From the NCBI RefSeq assembly GCF_000253155.1, contig NC_015291.1, positions 1,831,001 to 1,895,000 of the forward strand: 64,000 bases of DNA, given 5' to 3'. This document shows positions 9,399 through 18,810 of this stretch, piece by piece; positions within the stretch are counted from its first letter, which is position 1; the number at the start of each line of letters is the position of its first letter. This stretch comes from Streptococcus oralis Uo5. GTDB taxonomy: Bacteria; Bacillota; Bacilli; Lactobacillales; Streptococcaceae. Under the pieces are notes generated by a model that saw only the letters and a program-made list of their open reading frames with translations, was not told where the DNA came from and ran no database searches. Both the position numbers and the translations under genes were made by a program.

Positions 9399-9530
9399 AT
9401 GAGTCGCTTTTGTAAATTTGGAAAGTTACACGTTACTAAAGGGAATGTAGATAAATTATTAGGTATACTACTGACAGCTTCCAAGGAGCTAAAGAGGTCC
9501 CTAGCGCCTACGGGGAATTTGTATCGATAA
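9399..9530 (+). pseudogene. Truncated small ORF downstream of erm(B)
   Basis: ATG 9399 follows AACGGGAGG and encodes 43 residues beginning MSRFCKFGKL. The first 31 or so codons look like a real gene start, but from about 9494 the frame runs into the internal copy of the Tn917 terminal repeat, which supplies the final residues and the stop. I infer that a longer gene travelling with erm(B) was cut when the cassette was captured. The short product has no known function. Confidence 0.6.
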
Positions 9531-9566
9531 GGAATAGATTTAAAAATTTCGCTGTTATTTTGTACA
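9494..9566 (+). repeat. Internal copy of the Tn917 end (73-bp direct repeat)
   Basis: This 73-base stretch starts GAGGTCCCTAGCGCC and is nearly identical to 8033-8105, in the same orientation. Recombination between the copies would delete erm(B). With the right end it could also bound a 3.8-kb element of tnpR and tnpA alone. Confidence 0.9.
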
Positions 9567-9584
9567 ATAAGGATAAATTTGAAT

Positions 9585-9616
9585 GGTACCATAAACGACC
9601 GTTTATGGTACCTTTT
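9585..9616 (+). terminator. Terminator after erm(B)
   Basis: A perfect 12-bp stem GGTACCATAAAC (9585-9596) with its complement (9601-9612), a four-base loop and TTTT. It should end erm(B) transcripts before tnpR. Confidence 0.88.
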
Positions 9617-9748
9617 CATTTTCCTGCTTTTTCTAAATGTTTTTTAAGTAAATCAAGTACCAAAATCCGTTCCTTTTTCATAGTTCCTATATAGTTATAC
9701 TTAATGAGTTATGGTACATTTAAATTATAAAATTAAGGAGGTTTTTTT
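9617..9748. other. Probable res/promoter region of tnpR
   Basis: The 130-base AT-rich space before tnpR is where Tn3-family elements carry the resolvase site and the tnpR-tnpA promoter. It ends with the strong ribosome site AAGGAGG at 9735-9741. I can see AT-rich imperfect repeats but cannot delimit the three resolvase subsites by eye. Confidence 0.45.
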
Positions 9749-10303
9749 ATGATTTTTGGCTATGCTCGAGTGAGTACGGATGATCAAAATCTTAGTTTAC
9801 AAATTGATGCACTTACTCATTATGGAATTGATAAATTATTTCAAGAAAAAGTAACTGGTGCGAAAAAAGACCGACCGCAATTAGAAGAAATGATCAACCT
9901 ACTACGTGAAGGAGATTCTGTTGTCATTTACAAGTTAGATCGAATTTCACGATCAACTAAACATTTGATTGAACTTTCTGAATTATTTGAAGAACTTAGT
10001 GTCAATTTTATATCTATTCAAGATAACGTAGATACTTCAACGTCTATGGGAAGATTCTTTTTCCGAGTTATGGCTAGTTTAGCAGAACTGGAACGGGATA
10101 TTATTATTGAACGAACTAACTCTGGTCTTAAGGCAGCCAGAGTCCGAGGAAAAAAAGGGGGCCGTCCAAGTAAAGGTAAGCTATCAATTGATTTAGCTTT
10201 AAAAATGTATGACAGCAAAGAGTATTCTATTCGTCAAATTCTTGATGCCTCTAAATTAAGCAAAACAACCTTTTACCGTTACCTCAATAAAAGGAATGCT
10301 TAA
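9749..10303 (+). CDS. tnpR: Tn917 serine resolvase TnpR
   Basis: A 184-residue serine recombinase of the resolvase/invertase family. The catalytic serine is Ser9 in YARVST; the YKLDRISRS segment and the long E helix carry the conserved arginines, and a C-terminal helix-turn-helix (about 145-180) binds res. It resolves the cointegrate made by replicative transposition. ATG 9749 sits 7 bases after AAGGAGG. It is 3 bases upstream of tnpA, forming a two-gene operon. Confidence 0.96.
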   Translation: MIFGYARVSTDDQNLSLQIDALTHYGIDKLFQEKVTGAKKDRPQLEEMINLLREGDSVVIYKLDRISRSTKHLIELSELFEELSVNFISIQDNVDTSTSMGRFFFRVMASLAELERDIIIERTNSGLKAARVRGKKGGRPSKGKLSIDLALKMYDSKEYSIRQILDASKLSKTTFYRYLNKRNA

Positions 10304-10306
10304 GAT

Positions 10307-13225
10307 ATGGCTATGAAAAGAATTTTAACTACTTCACAGCGTGAACAACTTCTTTCTGTAGACCACTTATCAGAAGAGGATTTTAAAGCGTATTTTAGTT
10401 TTTCTGATTATGATCTGGAGGTTATTAATCAACACCGTGGAAAGGTCAATAAACTAGGATTTGCGATACAACTTTGTTTGGCCCGGTATCCTGGGTGTTC
10501 TTTAAGTAATTGGCCGATTAAATCAACCAGACTAACTTCTTATGTGAGTCGACAGCTCCATCTTGATGCAATTGATTTAAATTCATATGATCATAGAAAT
10601 ACACGTGCAAATCACTTCAACGAGATCTTAGAAGTATTCAACTATCATCGATTCGGTAGTGCTAATACACAAAAACAGTTAATAGAATATTTAATTGAAC
10701 TAGCTTTAGAAAATGATGACTCTATCTATCTAATGAAAAAAACAATTGATTTCTTAACTCGAAAAAGAATTATTTTTCCATCTATAGCTACACTTGAAGA
10801 CATTATAAGCCGCTGTCGAGATAAAGCAGAAAACAACTTATTTTCAATATTACTCTGTTCATTAACAGATATACAAATTGAAAAACTAGAGAGTTTGTTT
10901 CAAATTTATGAAGAGACGAAAATAACTAAACTCGCTTGGCTAAAAGACATTCCAGGTAAGGCAAATCCAGAAAGCTTTATGAGTATTTGTAAAAAAGTGG
11001 AAGTGATTGCTTCCATGGGACTCGGGACAATTAATGTCTCCCATATTAATCGGAACAGGTTTCTTCAGCTAGCTAGACTAGGGGAAAATTATGATGCATA
11101 TGACTTCTCCCGTTTTGAGCTTGAAAAAAGATACTCTTTACTTATTGCTTTTTTAGTCAATCATCATCAATATCTGATCGATCAACTGATTGAGATTAAT
11201 GACCGCATTTTAGCAAGTATTAAACGCAAAGGGACACGTGATTCACAAGAACAGTTAAAAGAAAAAGGAAAATTGGCTACTAAAAAATTGGAACATTATG
11301 CTTCTTTAATTGATGCTCTTCACTTTGCAAAAGATAATGATAGTAATCCTTTTGACGAAATTGAACGAATCATGCCTTGGGAAGATTTAGTACAAGATGG
11401 AGAAGAAGCTAAAAAAATTACAGGTAATAAAAATCATGGCTATTTAGAAATGGTTCGAAATAAAGCTAATTACCTCCGAAGATACACGCCAATGTTATTG
11501 AGGACCCTTTCGTTCAAAGCAACTCCGGCAGCAAATCCAGTCCTCATGGCCCTAACTCAACTAACTGATTTACACAATAGTGGTAAAAGAAAAATACCGG
11601 CAGATACTTCTACTGATTTTGTGAGTAAAAAATGGAAAAGCCTTGTTCGGCCAGAAGAGGGGAAAATAGATCGGTCTTACTATGAGTTAGTAGCTTTCAC
11701 CGAGCTAAAGAACAATATTCGATCAGGAGATATTTCAGTTGAAGGAAGTATGATCCATCGAAATATTGATGATTACTTAGTTGATTTATCTGCTTGTATT
11801 GATTCAGAAACTATTCCAGACACGTTTGAGGACTATTTAAAGGATCGGGAAATAATTTTAGATTTACAGCTTCAATTTTATTCGACAGTTGATAAGAGAA
11901 TTTCAAGAGCAAACCTTAAAAAGTTGGAAAAAGTTACACCTAGCGAAGCAGAAATATATAGAAAAAAACTTTATTCAATAATTCCTAAGATAAGGCTTAG
12001 TGATCTTTTAATTGAGGTGGACAGTTGGACCAACTTTTCACAAGAATTTAGTCATGATTCTACAGGGAAACCGCCGAGTGAACAAGAAAGAAAAATTATT
12101 TTTGCTGCTTTGCTGGGTTTAGGGATGAATATTGGTCTTGAAAAAATGGCCCAATCAACTCCTGGAATTTCTTATTCTCAGTTAGCCAATGCCAAACAAT
12201 GGCGCTTTTATAAAGAAGCTCTGACTCGTGCTCAATCTGTTTTGGTTAATTATCAGTTAAAGCTTCCTGTTGCAGACTTTTGGGGTGAAGGAAAAACCAC
12301 TGCTTCAGACGGAATGCGCGTCCCAGTGGGCGTCTCAGCTCTAAAATCCGATGTTAATCCACATTACAAAAGTATGGAAAAAGGAGCTACAATGATTCGA
12401 TCAATAAATGATAGGCATACGACTCATCATATCGAGGTTGCTTCAACTAATACAAGGGAAGCTACTCATACCCTTGATGGCCTACTTTATCATGAAACAG
12501 ATCTAGATATTGAGGAACATTTTACTGATACAAATGGGTATTCTGATCAGGTGTTTGGAATGACCGCATTACTAGGCTTTGATTTTGAACCTCGCATCAG
12601 AAATATAAAAAAATCACAATTATTTTCTATCAAATCACCTTCCTACTACCCTAACTTATCAGAAGATATAAGCGGAAAAATCAATGTAAAAATTATTGAA
12701 GAAAACTATGATGAAATTAAACGAATCGCCTATTCGATTCAAACAGGAAAAGTATCTAGTTCTTTACTATTAGGAAAGCTAGGCTCATACGCACGTAAGA
12801 ATAGAGTAGCTCTTGCACTGAGAGAACTAGGTCGCATTGAAAAGAGCATTTTTATGATAGATTATATTACAGATAGTGAGCTACGGCGAAGGATCACTCA
12901 TGGACTAAATAAGACAGAAGCGATTAATGCTTTAGCTAGAGAACTATTTTTTGGGCGACGCGGAAAATTTATGGAGCGCGATATTCGCCGACAACTTCAA
13001 AGTGCTAGTGCGCTTAATGTGTTAATAAATGCAATAAGTATATGGAACGCCGTCTACTTACAAGCAGCTTATAATTATCTCGTCAAAATAGATCCCGAAG
13101 TAACTAAGTATATGAAGCATGTATCTCCTATTAATTGGGAGCATATCACTTTTCTTGGAGAGTATAAATTTGACTTGTTATCTATTCCTAAACACTTAAG
13201 AGAATTGAATATAAAAAATAAATAG
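10307..13225 (+). CDS. tnpA: Tn917 transposase TnpA (Tn3 family)
   Basis: A 972-residue Tn3-family transposase of the expected full length. The N-terminal half carries DNA-binding regions for the 38-bp ends; the C-terminal DDE catalytic domain shows the first Asp in the TTASDGMRVPVG segment, the second in FTDTNGYSDQVFG and the glutamate in the NKTEAINALAREL helix. It starts ATG GCT ATG at 10307; the ribosome site inside the end of tnpR is weak, so coupling to tnpR is likely. No frameshift or stop is present, so the transposon looks active. Confidence 0.97.
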   Translation: MAMKRILTTSQREQLLSVDHLSEEDFKAYFSFSDYDLEVINQHRGKVNKLGFAIQLCLARYPGCSLSNWPIKSTRLTSYVSRQLHLDAIDLNSYDHRNTRANHFNEILEVFNYHRFGSANTQKQLIEYLIELALENDDSIYLMKKTIDFLTRKRIIFPSIATLEDIISRCRDKAENNLFSILLCSLTDIQIEKLESLFQIYEETKITKLAWLKDIPGKANPESFMSICKKVEVIASMGLGTINVSHINRNRFLQLARLGENYDAYDFSRFELEKRYSLLIAFLVNHHQYLIDQLIEINDRILASIKRKGTRDSQEQLKEKGKLATKKLEHYASLIDALHFAKDNDSNPFDEIERIMPWEDLVQDGEEAKKITGNKNHGYLEMVRNKANYLRRYTPMLLRTLSFKATPAANPVLMALTQLTDLHNSGKRKIPADTSTDFVSKKWKSLVRPEEGKIDRSYYELVAFTELKNNIRSGDISVEGSMIHRNIDDYLVDLSACIDSETIPDTFEDYLKDREIILDLQLQFYSTVDKRISRANLKKLEKVTPSEAEIYRKKLYSIIPKIRLSDLLIEVDSWTNFSQEFSHDSTGKPPSEQERKIIFAALLGLGMNIGLEKMAQSTPGISYSQLANAKQWRFYKEALTRAQSVLVNYQLKLPVADFWGEGKTTASDGMRVPVGVSALKSDVNPHYKSMEKGATMIRSINDRHTTHHIEVASTNTREATHTLDGLLYHETDLDIEEHFTDTNGYSDQVFGMTALLGFDFEPRIRNIKKSQLFSIKSPSYYPNLSEDISGKINVKIIEENYDEIKRIAYSIQTGKVSSSLLLGKLGSYARKNRVALALRELGRIEKSIFMIDYITDSELRRRITHGLNKTEAINALARELFFGRRGKFMERDIRRQLQSASALNVLINAISIWNAVYLQAAYNYLVKIDPEVTKYMKHVSPINWEHITFLGEYKFDLLSIPKHLRELNIKNK

Positions 13226-13241
13226 GCCTTGAAACATTGGT

Positions 13242-13723
<482 letters not shown>

Positions 13724-13795
13724 ATGAAGTACATCATATACAATAAATTTCCTTACATTGGGTTCTTGTCAAAAAAAGTCGTCTATCTGCAATAG
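13724..13795 (+). CDS. Tn916 Orf10-region small peptide
   Basis: ATG 13724 to TAG 13793-13795 encodes 23 residues, beginning MKYIIYNKFPY, with GGAGGT at 13708-13713. It sits where orf10 lies in Tn916, before a terminator-like hairpin. The product has no known function and may act as a leader peptide for orf7. Confidence 0.4.
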   Translation: MKYIIYNKFPYIGFLSKKVVYLQ

Positions 13796-13846
13796 ATAAG
13801 TACGTCCACCAATGTGGTTTTATAAATCATATAGATAGAATAACAG

Positions 13847-13888
13847 AAGCATGTAAACAGAGAAATAAATCTGTTTATATGCTTTTTT
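13847..13888 (+). terminator. Terminator-like hairpin before orf7
   Basis: AAGCATGTAAACAGA pairs with TCTGTTTATATGCTT (one G-U) around an 8-base loop, followed by TTTTT. It lies between orf10 and orf7 and is likely an attenuator for the regulatory genes. Confidence 0.7.
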
Positions 13889-14023
13889 GGCTATTCAGAA
13901 CTTTTTTACAAAGTTTATTTATCAGTAATGCAACAAATCCCCCTTTCACATTGGGACTAAGAGTGAAAGGAGATAAACGAGCAAGGCTCACTTCCTTTCC
14001 TAGACAGAAAGGGGGTGAGAAAC

Positions 14024-14446
14024 ATGAAACCATCTTCTTTTCAGACCACAATAGAAAATCAGTTTGACTATATCTGTAAACGTGCTATGGAAGACGAGCG
14101 AAAGAATTATATGCTTTATCTTTCAAGGATTGCAAAGCGTGAGGTGTCCTTTTCGGATGTTGGCGATTATCTTGTTAGCCAGTTTGCGACAACAGATAAC
14201 TATTCAACTGACTTTCAGATTTTTACACTCAATGGGTTATCAGTAGGCGTTGAAAATGATTTGTTGAGTGAAGCATTACGTGAGTTGCCAGACAAGAAAC
14301 GTGAAATTCTACTGCTGTTTTACTTTATGGACATGAGCGATTCAGAAATTGCAGACCTGTTGAAATTGAACCGTTCTACTGTCTATCGGCATAGAACCAG
14401 TGGACTAGCCTTAATTAAAAAGTTTATGGAGGAATTTGAAGAATGA
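14024..14446 (+). CDS. Tn916 Orf7, sigma-70-like regulator
   Basis: A 140-residue protein whose C-terminal half is a sigma region 4-type helix-turn-helix (DMSDSEIADLLKLNRSTVYRHR, split over about residues 100-122). It is proposed to activate excision and transfer genes in Tn916. I start at ATG 14024, behind AGAAAGGGGG, rather than at the in-frame GTG 14015 that overlaps this site. Its stop overlaps orf8 (ATGA). With orf9 broken by Tn917, its expression may be higher than in standard Tn916; that is inference. Confidence 0.9.
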   Translation: MKPSSFQTTIENQFDYICKRAMEDERKNYMLYLSRIAKREVSFSDVGDYLVSQFATTDNYSTDFQIFTLNGLSVGVENDLLSEALRELPDKKREILLLFYFMDMSDSEIADLLKLNRSTVYRHRTSGLALIKKFMEEFEE

Positions 14447-14673
14447 AAACACAATATCCTATGATTCCCTTTCCTCTCATTGTAAAGGCAACAGATGGCG
14501 ATACCGAAGCGATTAACCAGATTCTACATCATTACAGAGGGTACATAACGAAGCGTTCCCTACGACTTATGAAAGATGAATATGGCAATCAAAGTATGGT
14601 CGTTGATGAAGTCTTACGTGGAAGAATGGAAACCAGACTGATTACAAAGATTTTGTCATTTGAAATTAAGTAA
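14443..14673 (+). CDS. Tn916 Orf8, helix-turn-helix regulator
   Basis: A 76-residue protein beginning MKTQYPMIPFPLIVKATDGD, typical of the small Tn916 Orf8 family with an N-terminal HTH_16-like segment. It overlaps the orf7 stop by 4 bases and is probably translated with it. It is thought to work with Orf7 in switching on conjugation; no direct evidence is visible here. Confidence 0.88.
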   Translation: MKTQYPMIPFPLIVKATDGDTEAINQILHHYRGYITKRSLRLMKDEYGNQSMVVDEVLRGRMETRLITKILSFEIK

Positions 14674-15133
14674 TATCCTCTCTCCTTTCGTGGAAGCGTG
14701 CTAAACCATTCCACGCTTCCCGAACAGGGAGGTTTGTTATTCCACCAAAGCATATTGAGCTTTCAATGTGTTTTGATAGGCTAACGAGCCATTGTTCTTT
14801 GAAAACTGAATAAAAGTAATCGAATACGTTTCGATAAGAAAAGAGCCAACGGAACTAACCGCCATGACCTATCTTATAAAGATAGCGAGCGATTCATGTT
14901 AGTGATCCGAGAAGCAATCTTTAGCAGGATTGCCTGCAACGACATTCTTATCGTGATAATGATACTCCCATACAGTCAATAGTCCGAGCGTGATAAAACC
15001 GTCGCAGGCAATGAGTATGGCTACATGAGAACCATGCAGGGGTGGAACTCCCGTGAGCTTTGCTAAAGCTGTTCGATTGCTGGTAAAACAACTTTTATGA
15101 AATCCAAATAAGTGATTTGGAAAGGAGGATTTT
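14674..15133. other. orf8-xis intergenic region
   Basis: This 460-base region has no supported gene. It holds an inverted repeat GGAAGCGTG (14692-14700) / CACGCTTCC (14712-14720) just after orf8, not followed by a T run, and ends with the xis ribosome site GGAAAGGAGG. A minus-strand frame at 14899-15150 overlaps the xis start and has no ribosome site. The xis promoter is expected here. Confidence 0.5.
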
Positions 15134-15337
15134 ATGAAGCAGACTGACATTCCTATTTGGGAACGTTATACCCTAACCATTGAAGAAGCGTCAAAATATT
15201 TTCGTATTGGCGAAAACAAGCTACGACGCTTGGCAGAGGAAAATAAAAATGCAAATTGGCTGATTATGAATGGCAATCGTATTCAGATTAAACGAAAACA
15301 ATTTGAAAAAATTATAGATACATTGGACGCAATCTAG
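15134..15337 (+). CDS. xis: Tn916 excisionase Xis
   Basis: A 67-residue basic protein with the winged-helix excisionase fold ([20 protein letters not shown], residues about 13-32). It binds both transposon arms and favours integrase-mediated excision. ATG 15134 follows GGAAAGGAGG at 15119-15128. It is 81 bases upstream of int in the same direction, the standard Tn916 arrangement. Length matches the family exactly. Confidence 0.97.
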
Positions 15338-15418
15338 CGTCGCCAAAGGGTCTTGTATATGATAAAATAGTATTAAGTCGTATCAAGGCTCTTTCCATAA
15401 AGGAAAGGAGCAAATGCC

Positions 15419-16636
15419 ATGTCAGAAAAAAGACGTGACAATAAAGGTCGAATCTTAAAGACTGGAGAGAGCCAACGAAAAGACGGAAGATACTTATACA
15501 AATATATAGATTCATTTGGAGAACCGCAATTTGTTTACTCGTGGAAACTTGTGGCTACAGACCGAGTACCAGCAGGAAAGCGTGATTGTATCTCACTTAG
15601 AGAGAAAATCGCAGAGTTACAGAAAGACATTCATGATGGTATTGATGTTGTAGGAAAGAAAATGACACTCTGCCAGCTTTACGCAAAACAGAACGCTCAA
15701 AGACCAAAGGTTAGAAAAAACACTGAAACTGGACGCAAATATCTTATGGATATTTTGAAGAAAGACAAGTTAGGTGTAAGAAGTATTGACAGTATTAAGC
15801 CATCAGACGCTAAAGAATGGGCTATTAGAATGAGTGAAAATGGTTATGCTTATCAAACCATCAATAACTACAAACGTTCTTTAAAGGCTTCATTCTATAT
15901 TGCTATACAAGATGATTGTGTTCGGAAGAATCCATTTGACTTTCAACTGAAAGCAGTTCTTGATGATGATACTGTCCCTAAGACCGTACTAACAGAAGAA
16001 CAGGAAGAAAAACTGTTAGCCTTTGCAAAAGCTGATAAAACCTACAGCAAAAATTATGATGAAATTCTGATACTCTTAAAAACAGGTCTTCGTATTTCAG
16101 AGTTTGGTGGTTTGACACTTCCAGATTTAGATTTTGAGAATCGTCTTGTCAATATAGACCATCAGCTATTGAGAGATACTGAAATTGGGTACTACATTGA
16201 AACACCAAAGACCAAAAGTGGCGAACGTCAAGTTCCTATGGTTGAAGAAGCCTATCAAGCATTTAAGCGAGTGTTAGCGAATCGAAAGAATGATAAGCGT
16301 GTTGAGATTGATGGATATAGTGATTTCCTCTTTCTTAATAGAAAGAACTATCCAAAAGTGGCAAGTGATTACAACGGCATGATGAAAGGTCTTGTTAAGA
16401 AATACAATAAGTATAACGAGGATAAATTGCCACACATCACTCCACATAGTTTGCGACATACATTCTGTACCAACTATGCAAATGCAGGAATGAATCCAAA
16501 GGCATTACAGTACATTATGGGACATGCTAATATAGCCATGACGCTGAACTATTACGCACATGCAACATTCGATTCTGCAATGGCAGAAATGAAACGCTTG
16601 AATAAAGAGAAGCAACAGGAGCGTCTTGTTGCTTAG
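15419..16636 (+). CDS. int: Tn916 tyrosine integrase Int
   Basis: A 405-residue tyrosine recombinase. The N-terminal arm-binding domain (about 1-75) recognises the DR-2 repeats, the SAM-like core-binding domain follows (about 82-180), and the catalytic domain carries Arg225, His343, Arg346, His369 and the nucleophile Tyr379, all present by direct count. It cuts with 6-base stagger and integrates into AT-rich targets. ATG 15419 is preceded by GGAAAGGAGC. The stop is about 170 bases from the transposon end. The gene is intact, so the element should be mobile. Confidence 0.98.
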   Translation: MSEKRRDNKGRILKTGESQRKDGRYLYKYIDSFGEPQFVYSWKLVATDRVPAGKRDCISLREKIAELQKDIHDGIDVVGKKMTLCQLYAKQNAQRPKVRKNTETGRKYLMDILKKDKLGVRSIDSIKPSDAKEWAIRMSENGYAYQTINNYKRSLKASFYIAIQDDCVRKNPFDFQLKAVLDDDTVPKTVLTEEQEEKLLAFAKADKTYSKNYDEILILLKTGLRISEFGGLTLPDLDFENRLVNIDHQLLRDTEIGYYIETPKTKSGERQVPMVEEAYQAFKRVLANRKNDKRVEIDGYSDFLFLNRKNYPKVASDYNGMMKGLVKKYNKYNEDKLPHITPHSLRHTFCTNYANAGMNPKALQYIMGHANIAMTLNYYAHATFDSAMAEMKRLNKEKQQERLVA

Positions 16637-16648
16637 TAGTACAAATGA

Positions 16649-16670
16649 ATTTACTACTTATTTACCACTT
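16649..16670 (+). repeat. Tn916 DR-2 integrase arm sites
   Basis: Two adjacent 11-base direct repeats, ATTTACTACTT (16649-16659) and ATTTACCACTT (16660-16670), lie just after int, where the N-terminal domain of Tn916 Int binds. Confidence 0.8.
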
Positions 16671-16815
16671 CTGACAGCTAAGACATGAGGAAATATGCAA
16701 AGAAACGTGAAGTATCTTCCTACAGTAAAAATACTCGAAAGCACATAGAATAAGGCTTTACGAGCATTTAAGAAAATATAAAAAGATAATTAGAAATTTA
16801 TACTTTGTTTTATAT
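16671..16815 (+). other. Right end of the Tn916-like element and chromosomal junction
   Basis: AT-rich terminal sequence ends in a stretch resembling the Tn916 terminus (tatactttg at about 16799-16807), followed by a likely 6-base coupling sequence and chromosomal DNA. The exact border cannot be fixed without the empty site or the left junction. Confidence 0.6.
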
Positions 16816-16837
16816 ATAAAATTTTTACACATATTTC

Positions 16838-16866
16838 TTGACAGGGCTTTCATATTGAGATACAAT
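16838..16866 (+). promoter_or_regulatory. Promoter of the PadR operon
   Basis: Consensus TTGACA (16838-16843) and TACAAT (16861-16866) are spaced by 17 bases. The promoter lies about 30 bases from the transposon end and 54 bases before the padR-like start. Confidence 0.85.
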
Positions 16867-16882
16867 ATATTTGAAAAGAGTA

Positions 16883-16901
16883 TATATAAAATTTTTATAT
16901 A
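16883..16901. promoter_or_regulatory. Palindromic operator candidate for the PadR regulator
   Basis: TATATAAAATTTTTATATA is a perfect 19-bp palindrome about a central T, placed between the -10 and the ribosome site. A partial second copy lies at 16813-16829, upstream of -35. The position fits autorepression by the PadR-like product. Confidence 0.6.
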
Positions 16902-16919
16902 ATATAAAGGAGGTTTCCC

Positions 16920-17246
16920 ATGTACTTCCCAACATCCTCTGCCTTGATCGAGTTTCTCATCTTGGCTGTACTGGAGCAGGGGGATTCTTATGGTTATGAG
17001 ATTAGTCAAACCATTAAGCTCATCGCCAATATCAAAGAATCTACGCTCTATCCCATTCTCAAAAAATTGGAAGCCAGTGGCTTTCTAACCACCTACTCTA
17101 GAGAGTTTCAGGGGCGTATGCGCAAATACTACTCCTTGACCAATCGGGGCGTAGAGCAGCTCGTTACTCTAAAGGAAGAGTGGACGCTCTATACCGAAAC
17201 CGTCAACGGCATCATAGAAGGGAGTATCCGCCATGACAAGAACTGA
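16920..17246 (+). CDS. PadR-family transcriptional regulator
   Basis: A 108-residue winged-helix protein; the segment KESTLYPILKKLEASGFLTT (about residues 39-58) is the typical PadR recognition helix and wing. Such proteins repress membrane-stress or envelope operons and are released by a ligand. ATG 16920 follows AAAGGAGG at 16906-16913. It overlaps the next gene by 14 bases and leads a four-gene operon with DUF1700 and DUF4097 proteins, a common partnership in Firmicutes. The likely operator is the palindrome at 16883-16901. Confidence 0.93.
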   Translation: MYFPTSSALIEFLILAVLEQGDSYGYEISQTIKLIANIKESTLYPILKKLEASGFLTTYSREFQGRMRKYYSLTNRGVEQLVTLKEEWTLYTETVNGIIEGSIRHDKN

Positions 17247-17826
17247 CTATCTGACTCAGTTAGAAACCTATCTCCATAAACTACCTGAAGCTGACCGCAT
17301 CGAAGCTATGGACTACTTTAAGGAACTATTTGACGATGCAGGTCCAGAGGGCGAAGAAGAACTCATTGCTAGTCTAGGAACTCCAAAAGAAGCAGCTCAT
17401 GATGTCCTCTCTAACCTCCTTGATAAAAAAGTTAATGAAGCCCCTGCTCAAAAGAATGACCGTCAACTACTACACATTGCCCTACTTGCCTTACTAGCAG
17501 CCCCTATCGGAATTCCTGTTGGAATTGCAATTATATTAACCATTATCGGGCTTTTTATCGCAGCCGCCTCCGTCATTCTGGCCTTCTTTACCGTCTCTGT
17601 GACGGGTATCCTACTGGGCGGACTCTTTATCATAGAGAGCTTTAGTGTCCTAGTCGAAGCCAAATCTGCATTTATCTTGATTTTCGGGGCTGGTTTGCTT
17701 GCTATCGGTGCTTCTTCTCTTGTTCTACTAGGTATCTCCTATGTAGCCCGTTTCTTTGGGCTCCTGATCGTCCGCTTGGTGCAATGGATTCTTAAAAAAG
17801 GAAAGAGAGGTGACAGACATGCGTAA
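17233..17826 (+). CDS. DUF1700/HAAS-domain membrane protein
   Basis: A 197-residue protein with an N-terminal helical HAAS domain (about residues 1-70; the segment MDYFKELFDDAG is characteristic) followed by three or four hydrophobic spans. HAAS proteins are found beside PadR regulators and are thought to act as sensors or adaptors for envelope-associated regulation. The start overlaps padR by 14 bases. Function beyond this is not established. Confidence 0.88.
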   Translation: MTRTDYLTQLETYLHKLPEADRIEAMDYFKELFDDAGPEGEEELIASLGTPKEAAHDVLSNLLDKKVNEAPAQKNDRQLLHIALLALLAAPIGIPVGIAIILTIIGLFIAAASVILAFFTVSVTGILLGGLFIIESFSVLVEAKSAFILIFGAGLLAIGASSLVLLGISYVARFFGLLIVRLVQWILKKGKRGDRHA

Positions 17827-18748
17827 ATTGACGAAAGGATTTCTCATCTTTGGTGTGGTTTCTACAATCCTTGGTTTTATCATGATCATTGTAGGCGCCC
17901 AGTCCAATGGTATTCAAAGTTTGCTTGCCATGTCAAAAGACCCCGTCTATGACAATCGTATCGAAGAAGTAACCTTTGGAAATGAAGTGGAAAAACTTGA
18001 TTTGACCCTTGAAGAACATAGCCTAACCATCAAAGAGTCTGTAGATGACAAGATCCATATCACCTATCATCCTTCCGTGTCTGGTCGTCACGATCTGACT
18101 ACTGGCATGAGTGACAAAACACTGACTGTCACTGACAAACAAGCCTCACAACATCGCTTTCTAGGTTCAGGAATCGAAGGCCTACTTCGTATTGCCAGCA
18201 GTTATTCTCACCGTTTTGACGAAGTCATTCTCTCCCTACCTAAAGGAAGAAAGCTGCAAGCAATCACCGTTTCAGCCAATCGTGGACAAACTAATATTCG
18301 TCAAGCCAACCTTGAAAATGCAACCATCAAAACAAAAGGCTATCTCTTAAGACTAACAGAAAGTTCTATCAAGAACAGCACACTAACGGCACCTCATATC
18401 ATCAATATCTTTGATGCCGAATTGACAGATAGTCAGGTCAAGACGGAGGGAGCACACATCTATGCTGAAAATATCCAAGTTCACGGCAAGGTCGAGCTAG
18501 AGGCTCGTTCAACTCTACAACTCATTCTCTCCCAGAAAGAGACCGACCGTATCAATCTAGAAATTTCTTCTCAGCATGGTGGTATCTATCGTCAACCCAA
18601 AGAAGAACATCGTGGACAAAAAGAGAATGTACTTGCCAACCCTTATAAAACGGAAAAAGCAGATATCAAGGACCTGCTCATTGCAAAAGCCAACCAGGAT
18701 ATCTACCTACCTAAAGAAGAGTACTCTTCTCCATCTAGAAACCATTGA
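17819..18748 (+). CDS. DUF4097-type putative adhesin/envelope protein
   Basis: A 309-residue protein with an N-terminal membrane anchor (about residues 10-32) and a long region of short beta-rich repeats between about 45 and 240, typical of DUF4097 beta-helix domains. I start at ATG 17819 behind GAGAGG; an in-frame GTG at 17810 overlaps that site. It overlaps the previous gene by 8 bases. Genes of this type form PadR-DUF1700-DUF4097 sets, and the product is likely an extracytoplasmic partner of the HAAS protein. Confidence 0.82.
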   Translation: MRKLTKGFLIFGVVSTILGFIMIIVGAQSNGIQSLLAMSKDPVYDNRIEEVTFGNEVEKLDLTLEEHSLTIKESVDDKIHITYHPSVSGRHDLTTGMSDKTLTVTDKQASQHRFLGSGIEGLLRIASSYSHRFDEVILSLPKGRKLQAITVSANRGQTNIRQANLENATIKTKGYLLRLTESSIKNSTLTAPHIINIFDAELTDSQVKTEGAHIYAENIQVHGKVELEARSTLQLILSQKETDRINLEISSQHGGIYRQPKEEHRGQKENVLANPYKTEKADIKDLLIAKANQDIYLPKEEYSSPSRNH

Positions 18749-18810
18749 CAAAAACGCTTTCATCTGCTAGTCTAAAGATAGAAAATGACCATAAAAAAGG
18801 AGGTTCCACC

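Noticed and set aside
14899..15150. Minus-strand ORF before xis
   Set aside because: It overlaps the xis ribosome site and start and shows no coding features.
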